From assembly GCA_024742485.1 (NCBI GenBank), contig JANSYK010000001.1, positions 2,232,001-2,296,000 of the forward strand: a stretch of DNA of 64,000 bases, read 5' to 3'. Shown one piece after another: positions 25,447 to 34,160 of this stretch; positions within the stretch are counted from its first letter, which is position 1; every line of letters begins with the position of its first letter. The notes beneath the pieces are model-generated. The model worked only from the letters and a program-made list of their open reading frames with translations. It was not told where the DNA came from and did not search any database. Origin of the DNA: Alphaproteobacteria bacterium (GTDB taxonomy: Bacteria > Pseudomonadota > Alphaproteobacteria > Rhizobiales > Rhizobiaceae). A program made the position numbers and the translations under genes.

Positions 25447-26502
25447 ATGTATTTTTCATCCGACAATTGGGCCGGCGCCCATCCGCGCATTGCCGATGCG
25501 CTCACCCGACACTCATCCGGTTTTGCCGCCGCCTATGCGACCAGTGATCTGGACAAGCGGGTCGAACAAAAATTCAGCGCGATTTTTGAACGCGATGTGA
25601 CCGTTTTTTTCGTTGCCACGGGAACAGCCGCCAACTCCCTCTCGCTTGCCGCAGTGAACCGGCCCGGCGGCGTCGCCTTCTGCCATCGTGAGGCTCACAT
25701 GTTTGTCGACGAATGCGGCGCACCGGAAATGTTTACCCATGGCGCGCGCCTTGTGCCGGTGGACGGTGCGGGCGGCAAGCTCGATCCCGATCACCTGAAA
25801 CAGGAAATCGCGCGCTTTCCGCTGGACTTCATCCATGGCGGCCGACCGATGGCGGTCAGTGTGACCCAGGCAACGGAAGTCGGTGCCGTCTATTCGACCG
25901 ATGAACTCAACACCATCAGCGGAATTTGCCGCGATCATGGCCTGCCCCTGCATATGGACGGTGCGCGTTTTGCCAATGCGGTGGCGCATCTTGGGCAAAG
26001 TCCGGCCGAACTGACCTGGAAAAGCGGTGTCGACATCATGTCCTTTGGGGCCACGAAAAACGGCTGCTGGTGCGCCGAGGCATTGGTCGTCTTCGATCCC
26101 GCGAAAGCTGCAGACCTGACCTATATTCACAAGCGTTCCGCTCACCTCTTTTCCAAGGCCCGGTTCGTGTCGGCGCAGTTCGAAACCTATTTCGAGGATG
26201 ATCTTTGGCTGCACATGGCCGGGCACGCCAATGCGCTTGCGCAACAGCTTCAGAGCGGTCTTGCCGCATCAGACAGGGCACGGCTGGCCTGGCCCGTGCA
26301 AGCCAATGAAGTGTTTGCGATTCTCGACCGAAGCCGCGCCGATGCTCTCAGGCAGGCCGGTGCGCAATTTCATGACTGGATTGCGCCGCACGGCATGCCA
26401 GAACCGCCCTCCGGCGACGAGGTGCTTGTTCGCTTCGTCACAAGCTTTGCGCTCACATCGGAGGATGTCGATCAATTCCTCGACCTCCTGCGGGCTGATT
26501 GA
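25447..26502 (+). CDS. ltaE: Low-specificity L-threonine aldolase (PLP)
   Basis: 351 residues. The PLP fold-type I features are present: the start FSSDNWAGAHPRI, Asp171 in PLHMDGARFANA (pyridinium-binding) and the Schiff-base Lys204 in SFGATKNGCW. Sequence and length match bacterial threonine aldolases, which cleave L-threonine or L-allo-threonine to glycine and acetaldehyde. It appears monocistronic and has a good promoter-length gap after the LysR gene. Confidence 0.88.
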   Translation: MYFSSDNWAGAHPRIADALTRHSSGFAAAYATSDLDKRVEQKFSAIFERDVTVFFVATGTAANSLSLAAVNRPGGVAFCHREAHMFVDECGAPEMFTHGARLVPVDGAGGKLDPDHLKQEIARFPLDFIHGGRPMAVSVTQATEVGAVYSTDELNTISGICRDHGLPLHMDGARFANAVAHLGQSPAELTWKSGVDIMSFGATKNGCWCAEALVVFDPAKAADLTYIHKRSAHLFSKARFVSAQFETYFEDDLWLHMAGHANALAQQLQSGLAASDRARLAWPVQANEVFAILDRSRADALRQAGAQFHDWIAPHGMPEPPSGDEVLVRFVTSFALTSEDVDQFLDLLRAD

Positions 26503-26729
26503 TGGGACCGTCTCATACATGTCATCCATGCGGATGAATGCACCGCCAGGGCTGGACAGGTCAGAACACAAGCCCCTAACATATCCGTCACGCGATGCTT
26601 GATGGATATAACAGCCTGTTGATTTCCATTTTATCAGCTGGTTTCCTAAATCTCGATTGAGCCCGGACGAAGCCGGGTGGAAGTTCGCAACTGTCACCAA
26701 CCGTCTTTCAACTCCCGAGGAGATTCATC

Positions 26730-27032
26730 ATGTCCAAGAAAACACTCGCAGGTGCTACTGCCGTTGCCGGTGCTGTCGCCATGGCTCTGTCAGGTGCCAC
26801 GCTGATGGCATCCACCACTGCCGCATCGGCCAAGGAAAAATGCTACGGCGTGTCACTGGCTGGCCAGAATGACTGTGCAGCCGGACCGGGCACCACCTGC
26901 GCCGGCACGTCGACCGTCGATTATCAGGGCAATGCCTGGAAACTTGTTGCCGATGGCACATGCACGACCATGGAACTTCCGGACAACCGGATGGGCTCGC
27001 TTGAACCCCTCGACCGCGATCTTCCCGCGTAA
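26730..27032 (+). CDS. bufA1: Bufferin-type RiPP precursor (DUF2282)
   Basis: 100 residues with GAGGAG before ATG. A signal peptide-like start ([20 protein letters not shown]) is followed by the DUF2282 core [30 protein letters not shown] and GTCTT. Four cysteines are at 38, 49, 57 and 78. In the characterised bufferin of Caulobacter the two central cysteines are converted to thiooxazoles and the outer two form a disulfide, giving a copper-binding periplasmic peptide. Followed directly by the MNIO modifying enzyme, partner protein and DoxX-type membrane protein, so the product is expected to be modified and to buffer copper. Confidence 0.88.
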   Translation: MSKKTLAGATAVAGAVAMALSGATLMASTTAASAKEKCYGVSLAGQNDCAAGPGTTCAGTSTVDYQGNAWKLVADGTCTTMELPDNRMGSLEPLDRDLPA

Positions 27033-27096
27033 ACCGGATGGTCCAGCCGCCTGTATGACAGGCGGCTGGAACCGGACCTGATACGGACACGACGAT

Positions 27097-28020
27097 ATGA
27101 CGACTTCAGCGCCCACGCAGAAAACACAAATCGACACCCGTTTCCGGTCCGCAACAATCCCGCCCCGTGCGGGTGCCGGACTGAAACCGGCCCATGTCGA
27201 TGCCATTTTGAACGACGACTATCGCATCGGCTTTCTCGAAGTCCACGCGGAAAACTATATGGGTGACGGCGGCGCGCCGCACCGGGCGTTAACCGCCATC
27301 CGCGAGCAATTTCCGATATCGGTTCACGGCGTCGGACTGTCGATCGGCAGTGAAAATGGCCTGGACAACACCCATATCGAACGGCTGAAATCAGTTGTCG
27401 ACCGATACGAACCAGGATTGGTCTCCGAACATCTGGCCTGGTCGACCCACGACAACAGCTACTACAATGACCTTTTGCCGGTCCCCTATGACCAGCCAAC
27501 ACTTGATCGCGTGTGCACGCATATCGATGTCGTGCAGAACACGTTGAAGCGAAAGATTCTGCTGGAAAATCCATCCACCTATCTGCAGTTCGAGCAATCG
27601 ACCATGAGCGAGACCGATTTTGTCCGCGAAATCGCCCAGCGCACCGGCTGCGGCCTGCTGCTGGACATCAACAACGTGTTCATCTCCGCCACCAATCAGA
27701 ATTACAAGCCGATGACCTACCTGTCGGAATTTCCGCTGGACCGGGTCGAGGAAATTCATCTTGCCGGCCACGCCACCGACACCGATGACGAGGGCGATAC
27801 ATTGCTCATTGATGCCCATGACCGGCCGGTCGATGACGCCGTCTGGAAACTCTATGACATCGTCATCGGGCAGATCGGCCCGATGCCGACACTGGTCGAA
27901 TGGGACAATGATGTGCCCGAATGGCCGGTCTTGCGGCGGGAGGCCAAATTGGCTGACGAGATTCTGCAACGCCGTGCCGAGACCTATATGCTGGGGACCC
28001 GTCATGCCGCTGTCGGCTAG
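27097..28020 (+). CDS. bufB: MNIO-family RiPP-modifying oxidase (DUF692)
   Basis: 307 residues. The multinuclear non-heme iron oxidase barrel is indicated by GFLEVHAENYMG, ISVHGVGLSIGS, VSEHLAW, LLENPSTYL, LLLDINNVFISATN and EIHLAGHA, which together supply the His/Glu/Asp/Asn iron ligands. In bufferin systems this enzyme converts precursor cysteines to thiooxazole groups with the help of the DUF2063 partner. It follows the precursor by 64 nt. Confidence 0.9.
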   Translation: MTTSAPTQKTQIDTRFRSATIPPRAGAGLKPAHVDAILNDDYRIGFLEVHAENYMGDGGAPHRALTAIREQFPISVHGVGLSIGSENGLDNTHIERLKSVVDRYEPGLVSEHLAWSTHDNSYYNDLLPVPYDQPTLDRVCTHIDVVQNTLKRKILLENPSTYLQFEQSTMSETDFVREIAQRTGCGLLLDINNVFISATNQNYKPMTYLSEFPLDRVEEIHLAGHATDTDDEGDTLLIDAHDRPVDDAVWKLYDIVIGQIGPMPTLVEWDNDVPEWPVLRREAKLADEILQRRAETYMLGTRHAAVG

Positions 28021-28834
28021 ACCATCCAGCAAGGAAATGGCCGATCCAATGAGCCTTGCAGTCTTCTCCAGCGCCCTGTCCGATCCGCAGACCGGTACGC
28101 CCGACGGCCTTGTCGGGCCCGATGGAAAGAAAGCCGCCAAGCGATTCAACGTCTACCGTAACAATGTGACGGTCGGGCTGATTGGCGCGCTTGCCGATAC
28201 ATTTCCAGCCGTTCAACGCCTCGTGGGCGAACAGTTTTTCGAGGCCATGGCCCGTGTCTATGTGCAGACGGAACCACCCTCGTCACCGCTGCTGTTTCGT
28301 TATGGTGACGGGTTTGCCGATTTTCTGGAACACTTCGAGCCGGCGCAACATCTTGTCTACCTGCCCGACGTCGCTCGGCTGGAAAGGGCCTGGCTGGACG
28401 CCTATCACGCAGCCGATGCACCGGTGCTGGCCCCCGAGGCATTGAGCACCGTTGCACCCGAAGATCTGGCGGATCAGAGATTTGACGTTCATCCTGCCAC
28501 CCGCATCATCCGCTCGCGCTTTGCCGCCATTTCAATATTCTCCGCCAATCGGATGAGTGATACGGTTCCATCGATCGACACGTCCGTGGCGGAAGATGGC
28601 CTCATCACACGCCGCGATACGGAGGTCGAAATTCGGCATCTGCCGCCCGGTGCGGCCGCATTCTTCAGCGCTCTGGTCGATGGTCAACCGCTCGGCGCCG
28701 CCGCGGAAGTCGCTGTTTCAAAGGCCGAGGACTTCAATCTCGCCAGTGCAATCGGGGCCATGCTGGAAGCCGGTGTGTTTACCGGCCTGGCCGATACGGG
28801 GCGCGGTGAGGCTGATGAACCGGATCCGGAATGA
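28004..28834 (+). CDS. bufC: DUF2063 partner protein of the MNIO enzyme
   Basis: 276 residues from ATG 28004, which overlaps the bufB end by 17 nt and has GGGGA upstream. ATG 28037 or 28049 are alternatives and would leave the conserved part intact. The DUF2063 domain is marked by RFNVYRNNVTVGLIGALADT FPAVQRLVG (two adjacent segments) and LVYLPDVARLERAWLDAYHA. It recruits the precursor peptide to the MNIO oxidase in related systems. Confidence 0.85.
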   Translation: MPLSARPSSKEMADPMSLAVFSSALSDPQTGTPDGLVGPDGKKAAKRFNVYRNNVTVGLIGALADTFPAVQRLVGEQFFEAMARVYVQTEPPSSPLLFRYGDGFADFLEHFEPAQHLVYLPDVARLERAWLDAYHAADAPVLAPEALSTVAPEDLADQRFDVHPATRIIRSRFAAISIFSANRMSDTVPSIDTSVAEDGLITRRDTEVEIRHLPPGAAAFFSALVDGQPLGAAAEVAVSKAEDFNLASAIGAMLEAGVFTGLADTGRGEADEPDPE

Positions 28835-28898
28835 TGCGCCACACGTCTCGCGTTTCATCATATTTTTGGGCATTCACAACTGACAAGAGGCACCGACA

Positions 28899-29498
28899 AT
28901 GACCGCACTCATCAACGCACTTCGCCAGCTTCATGACGGCGTCTTCGGCGCTCTGGACAAGATCACGGACGGCTGGTTTCTTGGCCTGTTTGCTCGGTTC
29001 GTCTTCGCCTCGACACTCTATGTCTATTATCTCAATTCCGCCAAGACCAAGGTCGGTGACGGCCTGCTGGGTTTTTTCCAGATCACCGATGGCGCCTATA
29101 TCCAGATTGCCGGTCCGGCCTTTGAAGCCGCGGGTTACGAACAAAGCGCCATGCCGCTACCGGCCCATATCATGGTCTATATGGGCACCTATGGCGAATT
29201 TATTCTGCCCATTCTGGTCATTCTCGGCCTGTTTTCGCGGGTCGGCGCGGTTGGCATGATCGCCTTCATCTTTGTGCAGACCTATGTCGACACCACCGTC
29301 CACAGCGTTGCGCTGGGGTCCCTGTTCAATGGGCAACCATCGGAGATTCTCGACCAGCGCCTGTTCTGGACCGTTCCGTTGCTTTATGTCGCCCTCAAGG
29401 GTGCCGGCGCGATATCGCTTGATGCAGTGCTGACGCGCTGGTGGATGCGCCGGACGGGAGAGGATTCACAGGTTCTTGGCAGAAGCCAGACCATTTAG
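28899..29498 (+). CDS. bufD: DoxX-family membrane protein of the bufferin operon
   Basis: 199 residues with AAGAGG before ATG. Four membrane segments can be seen, including FARFVFASTLYVYYLNSAKT, then FILPILVILGLFSRVGAVGM followed by IAFIFVQTYVD. The DoxX fold and its position as fourth gene match the common bufA-bufB-bufC-bufD arrangement. Its role is thought to be linked to quinone or thiol redox, but this is not settled. Confidence 0.82.
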   Translation: MTALINALRQLHDGVFGALDKITDGWFLGLFARFVFASTLYVYYLNSAKTKVGDGLLGFFQITDGAYIQIAGPAFEAAGYEQSAMPLPAHIMVYMGTYGEFILPILVILGLFSRVGAVGMIAFIFVQTYVDTTVHSVALGSLFNGQPSEILDQRLFWTVPLLYVALKGAGAISLDAVLTRWWMRRTGEDSQVLGRSQTI

Positions 29499-29553
29499 GG
29501 CCGGCAGACCGGCGAGGTTTGGATCGCTGTGGCCGGTCCGGTTGCTGAAAAAA

Positions 29554-29604
29554 TTCAGGATTTGACCCAATCGGCAAAACCTGAATGCATCGTCGAAATC
29601 AACA
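29554..29604. repeat. Dispersed palindromic repeat, copy A
   Basis: TTCAGGATTTG (29554-29564) and CAAAACCTGAA (29575-29585) form an 11-bp inverted repeat with one mismatch. The sequence continues with a tail TGCATCGTCGAAATCAACA. A closely similar unit lies at 52952-53001, sharing the central AATCGGCAAAAC and the tail TGCATC. This indicates a dispersed intergenic repeat family. Confidence 0.55.
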
Positions 29605-29618
29605 AACCGGTCTGCCCG

Positions 29619-29650
29619 AAAACAAAACGGCGCCCCACCAGGGACGCCGT
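29619..29650 (-). terminator. Intrinsic terminator of hsp20
   Basis: On the minus strand ACGGCGTCCC (29650-29641) pairs with GGGGCGCCGT (29636-29627), followed by TTTGTTTT. It lies 36 nt beyond the hsp20 stop. Confidence 0.8.
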
Positions 29651-29685
29651 TCATCGGATTATCCGATCAGGTCCGATACCTGTTG

Positions 29686-30159
29686 TCAGGCAACGGTTTC
29701 CGCTTCGATCTGCTTCGTCTCGCCGGCACTCTTGTCCGCGGCAATTTCGATCCGGCGGGGCTTCATGGCCTCCGGGATTTCCCGAACGAGATCCACGTGA
29801 AGCAAGCCGTTCTCAAGCTTGGCGCCACTGACTTCAACATATTCGGCGAGCTGGAAACGCCGCTCGAAAGCGCGTTTGGCAATGCCGCGATACAGGAAGT
29901 CACCGGCACCGTTTTCACCGTCATCGGACTTGTCGCCCTTGACGGTCAGCACGTGCTCGCGCGCTTCAATCGACAGGTCGGCTTCACCAAAGCCGGCCAC
30001 CGCCATGGTGATCCGGTAGGCGTTTTCGCCGGTTCTCTCGATATTGTAAGGCGGGTAGGTCTGGCTTTGGTCCGGCTGGGCCAGTGAGTCCAGCATGGTA
30101 AACATCCGGTCGAATCCGACCGTCGAACGATAAAGAGGTGAAAAATCGACATGACGCAC
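29686..30159 (-). CDS. Small heat-shock protein Hsp20 (IbpA-like)
   Basis: 157 residues from GTG 30159, giving the family N-terminus RHVDFSPLYRSTVGFDRMF. GGAG lies 9 nt upstream inside an RNA-thermometer hairpin. An ATG at 30174 falls in the hairpin and is probably not used. The alpha-crystallin domain runs from about 37 to 130 (YPPYNIERTGENAYRITMAV, GDFLYRGIAKRAFERRFQLA, NGLLHVDLVREIPE). It holds unfolding proteins in a refoldable state. Expression should be induced by heat at the translational level through the ROSE element. Confidence 0.92.
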   Translation of the reverse strand: MRHVDFSPLYRSTVGFDRMFTMLDSLAQPDQSQTYPPYNIERTGENAYRITMAVAGFGEADLSIEAREHVLTVKGDKSDDGENGAGDFLYRGIAKRAFERRFQLAEYVEVSGAKLENGLLHVDLVREIPEAMKPRRIEIAADKSAGETKQIEAETVA

Positions 30160-30255
30160 GGTCTTGTTCTCCATTGAGCAACTGTTTGCGTTTGACTGAT
30201 CAAAACCCCCGCGAGGCGGCAAGCTTTACAGCCAGCAGGTCCTTTTTGGCCCCTG
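30160..30255 (-). promoter_or_regulatory. ROSE-type RNA thermometer in the hsp20 leader
   Basis: Immediately upstream of the GTG start the minus strand reads GTTGCTC-AAT-GGAGAAC (30182-30166). This is the ROSE signature: a U(U/C)GCU block facing the Shine-Dalgarno GGAG across a tiny loop, closely like the Bradyrhizobium ROSE hairpin. Preceding sequence can form further GC-rich stems. At normal temperature the SD would be masked, and heat opens it. The upstream limit of the element is approximate. Confidence 0.7.
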
Positions 30256-30261
30256 CAGCAA

Positions 30262-30292
30262 TTAGGTGGTGTGCCCGATTGGCGATTTCAAG
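30262..30292 (-). promoter_or_regulatory. Possible heat-shock promoter of hsp20
   Basis: CTTGAAATC on the minus strand (30292-30284) resembles the sigma-32 -35 box CTTGAA. CCTAAT about 18 nt downstream could be the -10 element. The match is weak on the -10 side. Confidence 0.35.
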
Positions 30293-30392
30293 ACTTTTTC
30301 GTTGACGTGCCCGCGCACCGTTTTTGCGCCATCCGGTCACTTGATTAGCAATCCTGGAAAGGCTCTATAGGAAGGTCAATGGGAAGGCGTTC

Positions 30393-31337
30393 ATGAGAGT
30401 CAATGTTCTGCACAACACGCCGGACAATCCGGCGCCGGAAAACGCAATTACCGGCTATTTCGACACCTATGACAAAAAGAAAATCCGTTACGCCATCTTC
30501 AGGGCCGATGTCACTCGGGCGAAAGGAACCGTCATCCTTTTGCAGGGCCGCAATGAAACCATCGAAAAATATTACGAGACCATTCGTGACCTGACGGCCA
30601 CCGGCCTCTGGGTTGCCACATTTGACTGGCGAGGCCAGGGCGGGTCCGAGCGCCTGCAGCGTAATCCCCTGCCCGGATATGTCCGCCGTTTCACCGACTA
30701 TGAACGGGATCTCGAGCAATTCCTCGAGGAAATCGTTCTTCCCGATGCACGCCTGCCCTTTTTCATTGTCGCCCATTCGACCGGAGGGCTGATTGCGCTG
30801 TCAGCCGCGCCGCGCCTTTCCAACCGGATCGAACGCATTGCCGTGACCTCCCCCTTTATCGGGTTGAAGGACGACCGGTTCGGCCAGGCAACACTGGGTT
30901 TTATTGCAAGGGCGGCCTGCCTGATCGGATTGGGCGGTGTGGCACCGTCCGGATCCAAGCGCAGCAATCAGGACTTTTCGCGCAATGTGCTGACATCGGA
31001 TCCGGAGCGCTTCAAGCGAAATCGCGCAATCTATGACATCTGCCCTGAATTCATCCTTGGCGGACCGGCGTTCCGTTGGATATCGGAATCGCTCAAGATC
31101 ATCGACCGCGTTCACCAATCCAGCCACCTGGCATCGATTCGCATTCCCACCTTGCTGCTGGGGGCCGGTGCGGACACGATTGTTCCGCACCACATGTTGG
31201 AGGACATGGCCTCCCGTTTCAGGGCCAGCGAACTTGTCACGATCGATTATGCCAAGCATGAACTTCTTCAGGAGGCCGATCTTTATCGCGATCAGGCGAT
31301 GGCGGCCATCACGGCTTTCATTCCCGGTGAATCCTGA
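30393..31337 (+). CDS. Alpha/beta hydrolase, lysophospholipase-like (S33)
   Basis: 314 residues with GGAAGG before ATG. The nucleophile elbow is FIVAHSTGG (Ser129), the acid is likely Asp in LLLGAGADTIVP and the base His in DYAKHELLQE. The oxyanion region VILLQGRNETIEKYYETI and FDWRGQGGS match the monoglyceride-lipase/lysophospholipase PldB-like branch. It probably hydrolyses lysolipids or other esters in the cytoplasm; no signal peptide is seen. Confidence 0.87.
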   Translation: MRVNVLHNTPDNPAPENAITGYFDTYDKKKIRYAIFRADVTRAKGTVILLQGRNETIEKYYETIRDLTATGLWVATFDWRGQGGSERLQRNPLPGYVRRFTDYERDLEQFLEEIVLPDARLPFFIVAHSTGGLIALSAAPRLSNRIERIAVTSPFIGLKDDRFGQATLGFIARAACLIGLGGVAPSGSKRSNQDFSRNVLTSDPERFKRNRAIYDICPEFILGGPAFRWISESLKIIDRVHQSSHLASIRIPTLLLGAGADTIVPHHMLEDMASRFRASELVTIDYAKHELLQEADLYRDQAMAAITAFIPGES

Positions 31338-31346
31338 TCGGCGATC

Positions 31347-31856
31347 TCACGGTCGGATCTGATCCCGATTCTCGGGGATCAACGAGTATGCAGCCAGAGC
31401 CAAACAGCCGGTGGCGACAAGCGCGCGCATCGTGTTCCAGCGCGTCCAGCGAGACGAATAGTCAGACCAGATCAACTCGGCCTGACCAGCCGGCTCCGCT
31501 GAGACGATCAATGCAAGCGCCTCATTCATCGGTACATTGACTGCCGCGGTCGGCGCGATCACACCGATCAGGTATGCCACCGCAGCGGCACCAATCAGCC
31601 AACCCGCCCGCCGGTTTCGATGGCGAGCTGACAACAGTGCGGCCAGGAGTGCAACAAGTGGCGTTCCGAAAAATGTGGCGAAAAACACCGGATTGCGCAC
31701 CGCCTCATTTATGCCATTCATCGCATCAATGGCCGTTTCGGCCTGGATGCGGTTCAGGCCACCCATGACGGTGACCGAGAAGGCATAGAACAAGCCTGCC
31801 ATCAGACCGAAAAGCACAAGGGTCAGCAGGCGCATCGCGAGACACGCACTGTTCAT
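31347..31856 (-). CDS. DUF1772 membrane protein (anthrone-oxygenase-like)
   Basis: 169 residues with four hydrophobic helices (LLTLVLFGLMAGLFYAFSVT, FFATFFGTPLVALLAALL, WLIGAAAVAYLIGVIAP, MRALVATGCLALAAYSL). The pattern VNVPMNEAL and WSDYSSRWTRWNTMRAL is typical of DUF1772, a family related to fungal anthrone oxygenases. The bacterial role is unknown. ATGA overlap with the upstream membrane-protein gene; divergent from a TetR regulator. Confidence 0.8.
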   Translation of the reverse strand: MNSACLAMRLLTLVLFGLMAGLFYAFSVTVMGGLNRIQAETAIDAMNGINEAVRNPVFFATFFGTPLVALLAALLSARHRNRRAGWLIGAAAVAYLIGVIAPTAAVNVPMNEALALIVSAEPAGQAELIWSDYSSRWTRWNTMRALVATGCLALAAYSLIPENRDQIRP

Positions 31857-32245
31857 TGGGATACCGAACCGGCCGGGTCACCACGCCGAATGGCACCAAG
31901 GCAAACCAGCACCAGCACAACAATGGCGACCTGCGCCAGGGTCACCGCGGGCCAGATTTCGCCGAATGTGGGATCGAACCATTTTTGCGGCCCGAAGGAC
32001 AGCAGAGCGAGCGCTGCGGCCAGCAAGGATGCGGCCTGGCCGGCGCGGGTCGTGGCTTCGCCAAGCAACACGGCCGCAACAGCCACGGCCAGGGATGCGC
32101 CGAGAAACGGCCCAAGTCCAAAAAGCGGAATGGTCAGCGGTGGGTGCGGCGGTGTCTGTGTAAACAGGGCGGCAAGCATGACAACTTGAAGGACAACAAG
32201 AACGCCAAGGCTGGCGCGGCAGGTACGGCTGGCAGGTGATGACAT
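31853..32245 (-). CDS. Hypothetical four-helix membrane protein
   Basis: 130 residues from ATG 32245 (a TTG lies two codons upstream). Four hydrophobic segments, for example LGVLVVLQVVMLAALFTQ, PFLGASLAVAVAAVLLGE, QAASLLAAALALLSFGP and PAVTLAQVAIVVLVLVCLGA. I do not recognise a family. It is cotranscribed with the DUF1772 gene and divergent from the TetR regulator, so the pair is probably its target. Confidence 0.65.
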   Translation of the reverse strand: MSSPASRTCRASLGVLVVLQVVMLAALFTQTPPHPPLTIPLFGLGPFLGASLAVAVAAVLLGEATTRAGQAASLLAAALALLSFGPQKWFDPTFGEIWPAVTLAQVAIVVLVLVCLGAIRRGDPAGSVSQ

Positions 32246-32265
32246 GATCAAATCCGTAAGTCTGT

Positions 32266-32288
32266 GTACGTATTTGACAATTTCGTAC
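32266..32288. promoter_or_regulatory. Putative TetR operator
   Basis: GTACG (32266-32270) and CGTAC (32284-32288) form a 5-bp inverted repeat with a 13-nt spacer containing TTGACA (32273-32278), a good -35 element for the TetR gene. It is located between the divergent membrane-protein and TetR genes. Confidence 0.4.
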
Positions 32289-32340
32289 AGAAGTATACGC
32301 TTTTGTCAAGTCCGGACATGGGCTCCAATGGAGAATTGTG

Positions 32341-32967
32341 ATGCGCAGGGAAAATCAGCAACAAAGGCGTCAGCAGATCGAGGCGGCCGCCTACGCCCTG
32401 CTCCAGGAAAAGGGATATAAATCGACCTCCATGCTGGCGGTGGCAAAACGGGCCGGCGCTTCCAACGAGACACTCTACCGATGGTATGGCAACAAGCAGG
32501 CTCTGTTCGGAGCCATGGTCAGAGCCAATGCCCAGACGGCCGAAGAACTCGTTCGCTCGTTTGAAGCCGAACGAACGGATCCGCTGCGCACGATTGAACT
32601 GTTCGGCCCTGTCCTGCTGCGCATCGTAACAGGTGAAAGGGCGATCTCCCTCAACCGCGCGGCGGCCGGTGACGTTCATGAAACGGCGACATTGGGCAAC
32701 ATCATCGCCGAGGGTGGCAAACGAACCATCCTGCCTCTGCTGGTCGGCCTGTTCCAGCGGGCCATGGCCGAAGGCCGGCTTTCTGCGGATGACCCGGAAG
32801 AAGCCGCCGAAGTCTATCTTTCGCTGCTGATCGGCGACCTCCAGATCGAACGGGTGATTGGCGTACGTGAAGAAATGAACGACACGCAGATCACGCAGAG
32901 GGCGCAAAGGGCCTATCGGCTAACGCTGCAAATCTTTTCACCTGATGGGTCGCCAGGCACCGATTGA
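32341..32967 (+). CDS. TetR-family transcriptional regulator
   Basis: 208 residues from ATG 32341 (GGAG 7 nt upstream); a GTG just before it is less well spaced. The HTH is AAAYALLQEKGYKSTSMLAV, then AKRAGASNETLYRWYGNKQA. The C-terminal ligand domain has no recognisable substrate signature. It is likely to repress the divergent DUF1772 pair. Confidence 0.88.
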   Translation: MRRENQQQRRQQIEAAAYALLQEKGYKSTSMLAVAKRAGASNETLYRWYGNKQALFGAMVRANAQTAEELVRSFEAERTDPLRTIELFGPVLLRIVTGERAISLNRAAAGDVHETATLGNIIAEGGKRTILPLLVGLFQRAMAEGRLSADDPEEAAEVYLSLLIGDLQIERVIGVREEMNDTQITQRAQRAYRLTLQIFSPDGSPGTD

Positions 32968-33039
32968 CGCAGGTCAAAACAGGTCCGGCATAAATACGCC
33001 AAAGGCATCTGTAAAATTGATCGCCTGCGGAGAAGTCCA

Positions 33040-34128
33040 ATGTTATCGCGAAGAAGCATGATCCTCGGTGCCGGCGCGGCAGCTCTGGCTGGAACGGCGT
33101 TCTACGCCTACAATCGTGGTCCCGCTTATGAAAGCGTCGCCGAGTCGGTCCGGCAACCACCGGAACCAGGTCAAATGTCCGGTCTGCACCATCTGGTTCA
33201 TTATGCAACGCTGGCCGCCAACAGCCACAACACCCAGCCATGGCTGTTTTCCGGCTCGGAAAGACAAGTCACGATACGGCCGGATTTGAGCCGGTCGACC
33301 CCGGTAGCCGACAGTGACAACCACCATCTCTTTGCAAGCCTCGGCTGTGCCTGCGAGAATATGATCCTGGCCGCTGCGGCCTCGGGAAACAGCAGCCAGG
33401 CGCAATTTGCCGACAGCGGGGATGGCCGGATCGACATCAACTTTGCCGGGGGTGGCGACCGGCGTGATCCCCTGTTTGATGCAATCCCGGCACGCCAATG
33501 CACCCGTTCCGTCTATGATGGCCGAAAGGTCGGGCCGGAGGATCTGAAAAAACTGGAAACTGCGGCGAACAGCCCCTCTTGCAGAATGGTCCCGCTTCCC
33601 GACGGGCCGAAAATCGAGAACGCTCTTGAACTGATCCTGGTGGCCAATGGAGAACAGGTTGCCAATCCGGCATTCGCCGCCGAACTTTTGCAATGGCTGC
33701 GCTTCAGTTCCGCCTCGGCGATCGACAGAAGAGATGGCCTTTTCAGCGGCTGTTCCGGCAACCCGACCATGCCGGACTGGCTTGGCCGGCTGATGTTCGG
33801 CTTTGCCTTCAAACCGCAGGCTGAAAATGACAGATATGCCGAACAGATTCGCTCGTCATCCGGTCTGGCGGTCTTCGTCGCCGAGCAGGACGACAAGGCC
33901 CATTGGGTCGAGGCCGGGCGCAGCTATCAGCGTTTTGCATTGCAAGCCACGGCGCTGGGCATCCGTCATGCCTTTGTCAACCAGCCACTGGAAGTGACAA
34001 AATACCGGCCGGAATTCGCCAATCTGATCGGCGTCGGTCCAAAGCGGCCCAATCTGATCGTCCGATATGGCTATGCGCCACCCATGCCGCCATCGCTGCG
34101 CCGCCCGATCAGCGACGTCATCGTTTGA
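33040..34128 (+). CDS. Acg-like nitroreductase-fold protein with Tat-type signal
   Basis: 362 residues with GGAGAAG before ATG. The N-terminus LSRRSMILGAGAAALAGTAF looks like a twin-arginine export signal (Arg4-Arg5). The body has nitroreductase-family features: YATLAANSHNTQPWLFSGSE near residue 55 (FMN contacts) and RSYQRFALQATALGIRHAFV near residue 295. It matches Acg-type FMN-binding proteins, which often lack the usual NAD(P)H-dependent activity. It precedes a flavodoxin-like gene by 32 nt and is probably cotranscribed; flavin shuttling between them is possible. Confidence 0.8.
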   Translation: MLSRRSMILGAGAAALAGTAFYAYNRGPAYESVAESVRQPPEPGQMSGLHHLVHYATLAANSHNTQPWLFSGSERQVTIRPDLSRSTPVADSDNHHLFASLGCACENMILAAAASGNSSQAQFADSGDGRIDINFAGGGDRRDPLFDAIPARQCTRSVYDGRKVGPEDLKKLETAANSPSCRMVPLPDGPKIENALELILVANGEQVANPAFAAELLQWLRFSSASAIDRRDGLFSGCSGNPTMPDWLGRLMFGFAFKPQAENDRYAEQIRSSSGLAVFVAEQDDKAHWVEAGRSYQRFALQATALGIRHAFVNQPLEVTKYRPEFANLIGVGPKRPNLIVRYGYAPPMPPSLRRPISDVIV

Positions 34129-34160
34129 TGTGGCAAAGCAGAAGCATGGAGACGTAAACG

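Noticed and set aside
26581-26609. Imperfect inverted repeat after the threonine aldolase gene
   Set aside because: Ten-base arms with a mismatch and no U-tract; not strong enough for a terminator call.
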